Of a DNA stretch of 64,000 bases, positions 61,506 through 64,000 are shown in pieces. Origin of the DNA: Microcaldota archaeon (GTDB taxonomy: Archaea > Micrarchaeota > Micrarchaeia > Anstonellales > JAGGVH01); the NCBI GenBank assembly GCA_020854835.1, contig JAHKLX010000015.1:97658-161657 (forward strand), read 5' to 3'. Every line of letters starts with the position of its first letter. Position 1 is the stretch's first letter. The notes below the pieces were generated by a model. The model was not told where the DNA came from and searched no databases. It saw only the letters and a list, made by a program, of their open reading frames with translations. Position numbers and translations under genes: made by a program.

Positions 61506-63078
61506 TATAACACCCAATATTGTAAATATCCCATTTTAGGTCTTTTTTCTTTTCTAGTTCGTCAGCAATCTGATTCAAAATATTGGTTTTAATTTTTTTA
61601 TATTCCTCAGCAGGCAAAGCTGTGTTTCCGATGGCATTTCTCAAATTCTTAACATTAAAACAAAACATCGAATCGTGCACGTTTTCACAGTTATGCAAAT
61701 AATATGCATCAGTGCAGTTCTCCGAACAGTCAACTTGGAATGTGCGGCTTAGTTTTTTTGAATAATAAGTATCAATACAAAAAGATGAAGAAAACGTTAA
61801 TGAAACTCCAAACATGTTTTCTCCGTCTCTTGGCCAGGTAGAATAAGCGCAGTTTTTACTGAACGCGGCTTCTGCCACAAACAAATTATTCTGTGAACCT
61901 GCCGAAGCAGGACATGCTTTGAAGTTTCTGTTTTCTCCAACATAATAATCAACTGGGACATAGCCAATTTTCCAAAGATTTTTTTTGATTCTGTCCAAAT
62001 TTTCTATATCCTCTTTATCCATACTCAATTGAGAACCTAATCTCAAAGCTTCCGGATAACCCACCATAACTGCTTTGGGCAAATTATGCAACCCTGCGTA
62101 TTGTTGGAAATAATATCTATTGCCGCTTGCTACAGAGTTCATTGGGGAAATCGGCCAAAGCGTTCTTTTTAAAAGGTGGTTTTTATATTCCTCTAAACTT
62201 CCAATGTCCCTTCCCAAAACCAGTTTACAAGTTTGTTTAAACTTGTTATCCAAAGGACTTATGTCAAAATTTTCATTCTTATATTCATCGGAGATTTTAG
62301 CAGTTTTAGTTCTATACTTAAGTGATTCTCCTAGCAAATCCATAAGACTTGGTAATTCTTTCTTTTGTTTCAGTTCCTCAACCAACTGCCCAATAATGTC
62401 TTTTTTAATTTGTTTGAATTTATCCGGAGAAAGCTGTATACCTCCAATCATATAGTTTTTATTTTTAGTGTTAAACGAGAACATAGTATTATTGCAGTTG
62501 TCCAAACCAAAACAATAAATAGAATCAGAAGTGTTTGCGCATTTCCAAATTTCAATACTGCGCATATTACGATATGTCTCATAAGTTTTTATACAATATT
62601 TTGTTTCCCCGATGGTGTCGGATCCAAAGAGATATTCTGCCTGTTTTACGTACGCTGAATAAGCTACGTTTTTGCTGTCATCCACCCATATTGAGTTAAA
62701 AATATTATGGCTGTCCGTAATCGCAGTGGATGTTTCAACTCCTTTGGAATTTCCAAGCCAGATATTTCCTGTGTAGCATATCCTTTCTTTAATCGATTCA
62801 AGTATAGAATCAATATCCTTTATTTCATTTACATTTAAAGGAGAAAATTTTTTGTTAAAATCAACTTCACTGAAATCAAGAAAATTTCCTTTGCTACAAT
62901 AATCCTGTGTGACAACTGCTATGTGGTTTTTCTTACTGTGCGATTTCCTAATAGAGGGTTTTGCTATATCTTTGATGAGCCATTTCTCATACTCTTTAAG
63001 CTCGCCAATTTCCTCTCCAAAGATTATTTTACATGTTTTCTTCCATGCTTTATTGACAGCATCGTATGTTTCATCCAT
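61498..63078 (-). CDS. Array protein A: fused N-type and C-type domains
   Basis: 526 residues. Starts NKAWKKTCKIIFGEEIGELK; N-type ends ELPSLMDLLGES near 262. A linker of 25 residues precedes the C-type half (KFKQTCKLVLGRDIGSLEEY), which ends KKDLKWDIYNIGC plus YNG. The core has NCTDAYYLHNCENVHDSMFC. No signal peptide. AGGTGGTAAG precedes the ATG at 63078; a longer in-frame reading to 63120 would run through the end of the mini-gene and lacks a ribosome site. First full gene after the secretion ATPase and mini-gene. Confidence 0.7.
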   Translation of the reverse strand: MDETYDAVNKAWKKTCKIIFGEEIGELKEYEKWLIKDIAKPSIRKSHSKKNHIAVVTQDYCSKGNFLDFSEVDFNKKFSPLNVNEIKDIDSILESIKERICYTGNIWLGNSKGVETSTAITDSHNIFNSIWVDDSKNVAYSAYVKQAEYLFGSDTIGETKYCIKTYETYRNMRSIEIWKCANTSDSIYCFGLDNCNNTMFSFNTKNKNYMIGGIQLSPDKFKQIKKDIIGQLVEELKQKKELPSLMDLLGESLKYRTKTAKISDEYKNENFDISPLDNKFKQTCKLVLGRDIGSLEEYKNHLLKRTLWPISPMNSVASGNRYYFQQYAGLHNLPKAVMVGYPEALRLGSQLSMDKEDIENLDRIKKNLWKIGYVPVDYYVGENRNFKACPASAGSQNNLFVAEAAFSKNCAYSTWPRDGENMFGVSLTFSSSFCIDTYYSKKLSRTFQVDCSENCTDAYYLHNCENVHDSMFCFNVKNLRNAIGNTALPAEEYKKIKTNILNQIADELEKKKDLKWDIYNIGCYNG

Positions 63079-63088
63079 CTTACCACCT

Positions 63089-63238
63089 TTATTCAAATGA
63101 GTCTTCTGGTTTGCCCACATCCTCCTTTTTTGTGATTATATCCCATACTCCTTTGCAGAATACGCCCATGTCTTCTATCTCCTCTCCAAGAAAAAAGAGG
63201 CAAGTTGCTTTCCACAAGTTTTTCAATATGCTCACCAT
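63089..63238 (-). CDS. 49-residue mini-member of the array family
   Basis: ATG to TAA encodes 49 residues. KNLWKATCLFFLGEEIEDMG near the start aligns with the domain opening of the array proteins (AWKKTCKIIFGEEIGELK). The rest (GVFCKGVWDIITKKEDVGKP) does not continue the domain. AGGTGGGAGCA precedes the ATG, which overlaps the end of the ATPase gene by seven bases, so it looks actively translated and not a relic. It may be a regulator, cap or chaperone for the larger proteins. Confidence 0.6.
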   Translation of the reverse strand: MVSILKNLWKATCLFFLGEEIEDMGVFCKGVWDIITKKEDVGKPEDSFE

Positions 63239-64000
63239 TGCTCCCACCTGCTTATATCCACAGTTTTGACTTTCATAGTCAATAGGAATTTATGTCCGTC
63301 AAAAAGTCTGACAATACATTCCTGCGGATCTAAATTAACAAACATCTCTTTTCTTGCTTGCTCAAGCTCGCTTGGAGACACCTTTTTCTTGAAATATTCT
63401 TCAACCTTTATCTCCATCATTGAGCTTAACAACCTTGCATCTTCTTTGGTTACCTTAAATGAGATAACATTTCTGACATTACTCATGACAGAATCCAAAA
63501 CTTCTTTTGAAAACTGGTCCAAATACTGAACTGAAAGGCACATGAACAAGTTAAACTTTCTTGATTCTGACAGAATATTTCTCATTGTTTTTGTTTCGAC
63601 TAATGGTGCTTCATCAATCAACAATATTGTTTTTCTGTCAATTTTTCCATTAATTGCGAGCGTATACATTTGATTAACAACAGATCCAGCAAAAAATTTG
63701 ATGATATTCCTTCCGAAAAAATGAGGATTGAATGCAATTATTGTCAACCTGTTGTTTTCTGTAATATCTCTCAAGCTTTCAATTTTTTTCTCCCCACCCA
63801 AATAAAGCAAATATTCCCCAATAAAATTTATCACAGGCAATATTGCGTCATTGAAATGCTGCATATAAATATCTGAAAATTCTTCATCAAAGAATCTTTT
63901 GACTTCTGCGTTTTCACACATGGATGCAAACTCAGATCTTTTTGTAGAATCAGTTAACAAAAGATTAAGATTTTCAAGTGTAAGCTCATCGATTGATGTG
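63232..64000 (-). CDS. VirD4/TraD-like type IV secretion ATPase, partial
   Basis: The 256 C-terminal residues of a gene that begins beyond the window. It has the C-terminal half of the RecA/HerA-like ATPase core: TILLIDEAPLVE (Walker B, with DE), MRNILSESRKFNLFMCLSVQ and YLDQF (sensor segment), and NVRNVISFKVTKEDARLLSS. This pattern is typical of coupling proteins and VirB4-like motors of conjugative type IV systems. It precedes the array and is joined to it by overlap. Walker A would lie upstream of the window edge. There is no start here; TTG at 63960 is inside the frame. Confidence 0.75.
   Translation of the reverse strand, partial: TSIDELTLENLNLLLTDSTKRSEFASMCENAEVKRFFDEEFSDIYMQHFNDAILPVINFIGEYLLYLGGEKKIESLRDITENNRLTIIAFNPHFFGRNIIKFFAGSVVNQMYTLAINGKIDRKTILLIDEAPLVETKTMRNILSESRKFNLFMCLSVQYLDQFSKEVLDSVMSNVRNVISFKVTKEDARLLSSMMEIKVEEYFKKKVSPSELEQARKEMFVNLDPQECIVRLFDGHKFLLTMKVKTVDISRWEQW

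Noticed and set aside
55160..63078. Array proteins as phage tail or polymorphic toxin genes
   Set aside because: No phage structural genes, no immunity-gene pairs and no variable C-terminal toxin domains; the C-termini are the most conserved part.

Overview
The window is one stretch of an AT-rich, gene-dense archaeal chromosome. The archaeal assignment rests on several gene sets: the proteasome alpha / SBDS / exosome (Rrp4, Rrp41, Rrp42) / L37Ae / RpoP / Pcc1 / prefoldin beta superoperon, geranylgeranylglyceryl phosphate synthase, diphthine synthase, RfcL, a RIO kinase, an archaeal-type AsnRS and DUF373/DUF63 membrane proteins, plus a tRNA-Pro with an intron in its anticodon loop. Small overlapping genes, a catalytic-domain-only [FeFe] hydrogenase, a bacterial-type MnmA and several murein-type enzymes suggest a DPANN-like lineage such as Woesearchaeota, Pacearchaeota or Diapherotrites. 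That lineage call is inference; there is no rRNA in the window to settle it. No CRISPR array, insertion sequence or prophage is visible.

Layout. 0-9.4 kb: metabolic and accessory genes (PGI/PMI, AsnRS, dehydrogenases, a flavoprotein, a glycosyltransferase-like and a TIM-barrel-like protein). 9.6-16.2 kb: TPR protein, arginase-fold protein, LysE and SdpI transporter-like proteins, UppP, SHMT. 16.1-22.1 kb: two envelope-type proteins of unknown function, a double-domain ThyX and a DUF373 protein. 22.2-24.1 kb: a helicase-like protein that has lost its ATPase motifs, then the tRNA. 24.1-30.6 kb: the information-processing superoperon, extended by a KaiC-like ATPase and a HEAT-like/OB-fold-like protein. 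30.6-40.5 kb: lipid synthesis, an NFACT-R protein, a VirB2/VirB6-like pair, and enzymes with L,D-transpeptidase and muramidase signatures. 40.6-53.4 kb: DphB, rhomboid, CNNM, Dus, AlaX, RfcL, PurF, MnmA. 53.5-55.2 kb: the [FeFe] hydrogenase and a membrane partner. 55.2-64.0 kb: an uncharacterised array.

The most interesting region is 55.2-64.0 kb on the minus strand. The 3' part of a VirD4/TraD-like secretion ATPase is followed by a 49-residue mini-protein and then seven overlapping genes. These carry ten copies of one roughly 260-residue Cys/Asn/Ser-rich domain. The copies form five N-type plus C-type modules, alternately fused in one protein (A, D, G) and split into two adjacent genes (B+C, E+F). 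All five C-type copies end with the same LKWDIYNIGC motif near the C-terminus. None has a signal peptide. I know of no function for the family; the gene order suggests substrates or structural parts of a type IV-secretion-like machine.

Expression signals are regular. First genes of transcripts often start without a leader, 25-28 bases downstream of the centre of a TTTATAAA-like box, and operon-internal genes carry GGTG five or six bases before the start. Several divergent gene pairs appear to share a single near-palindromic box. These two rules were used below to choose start codons.
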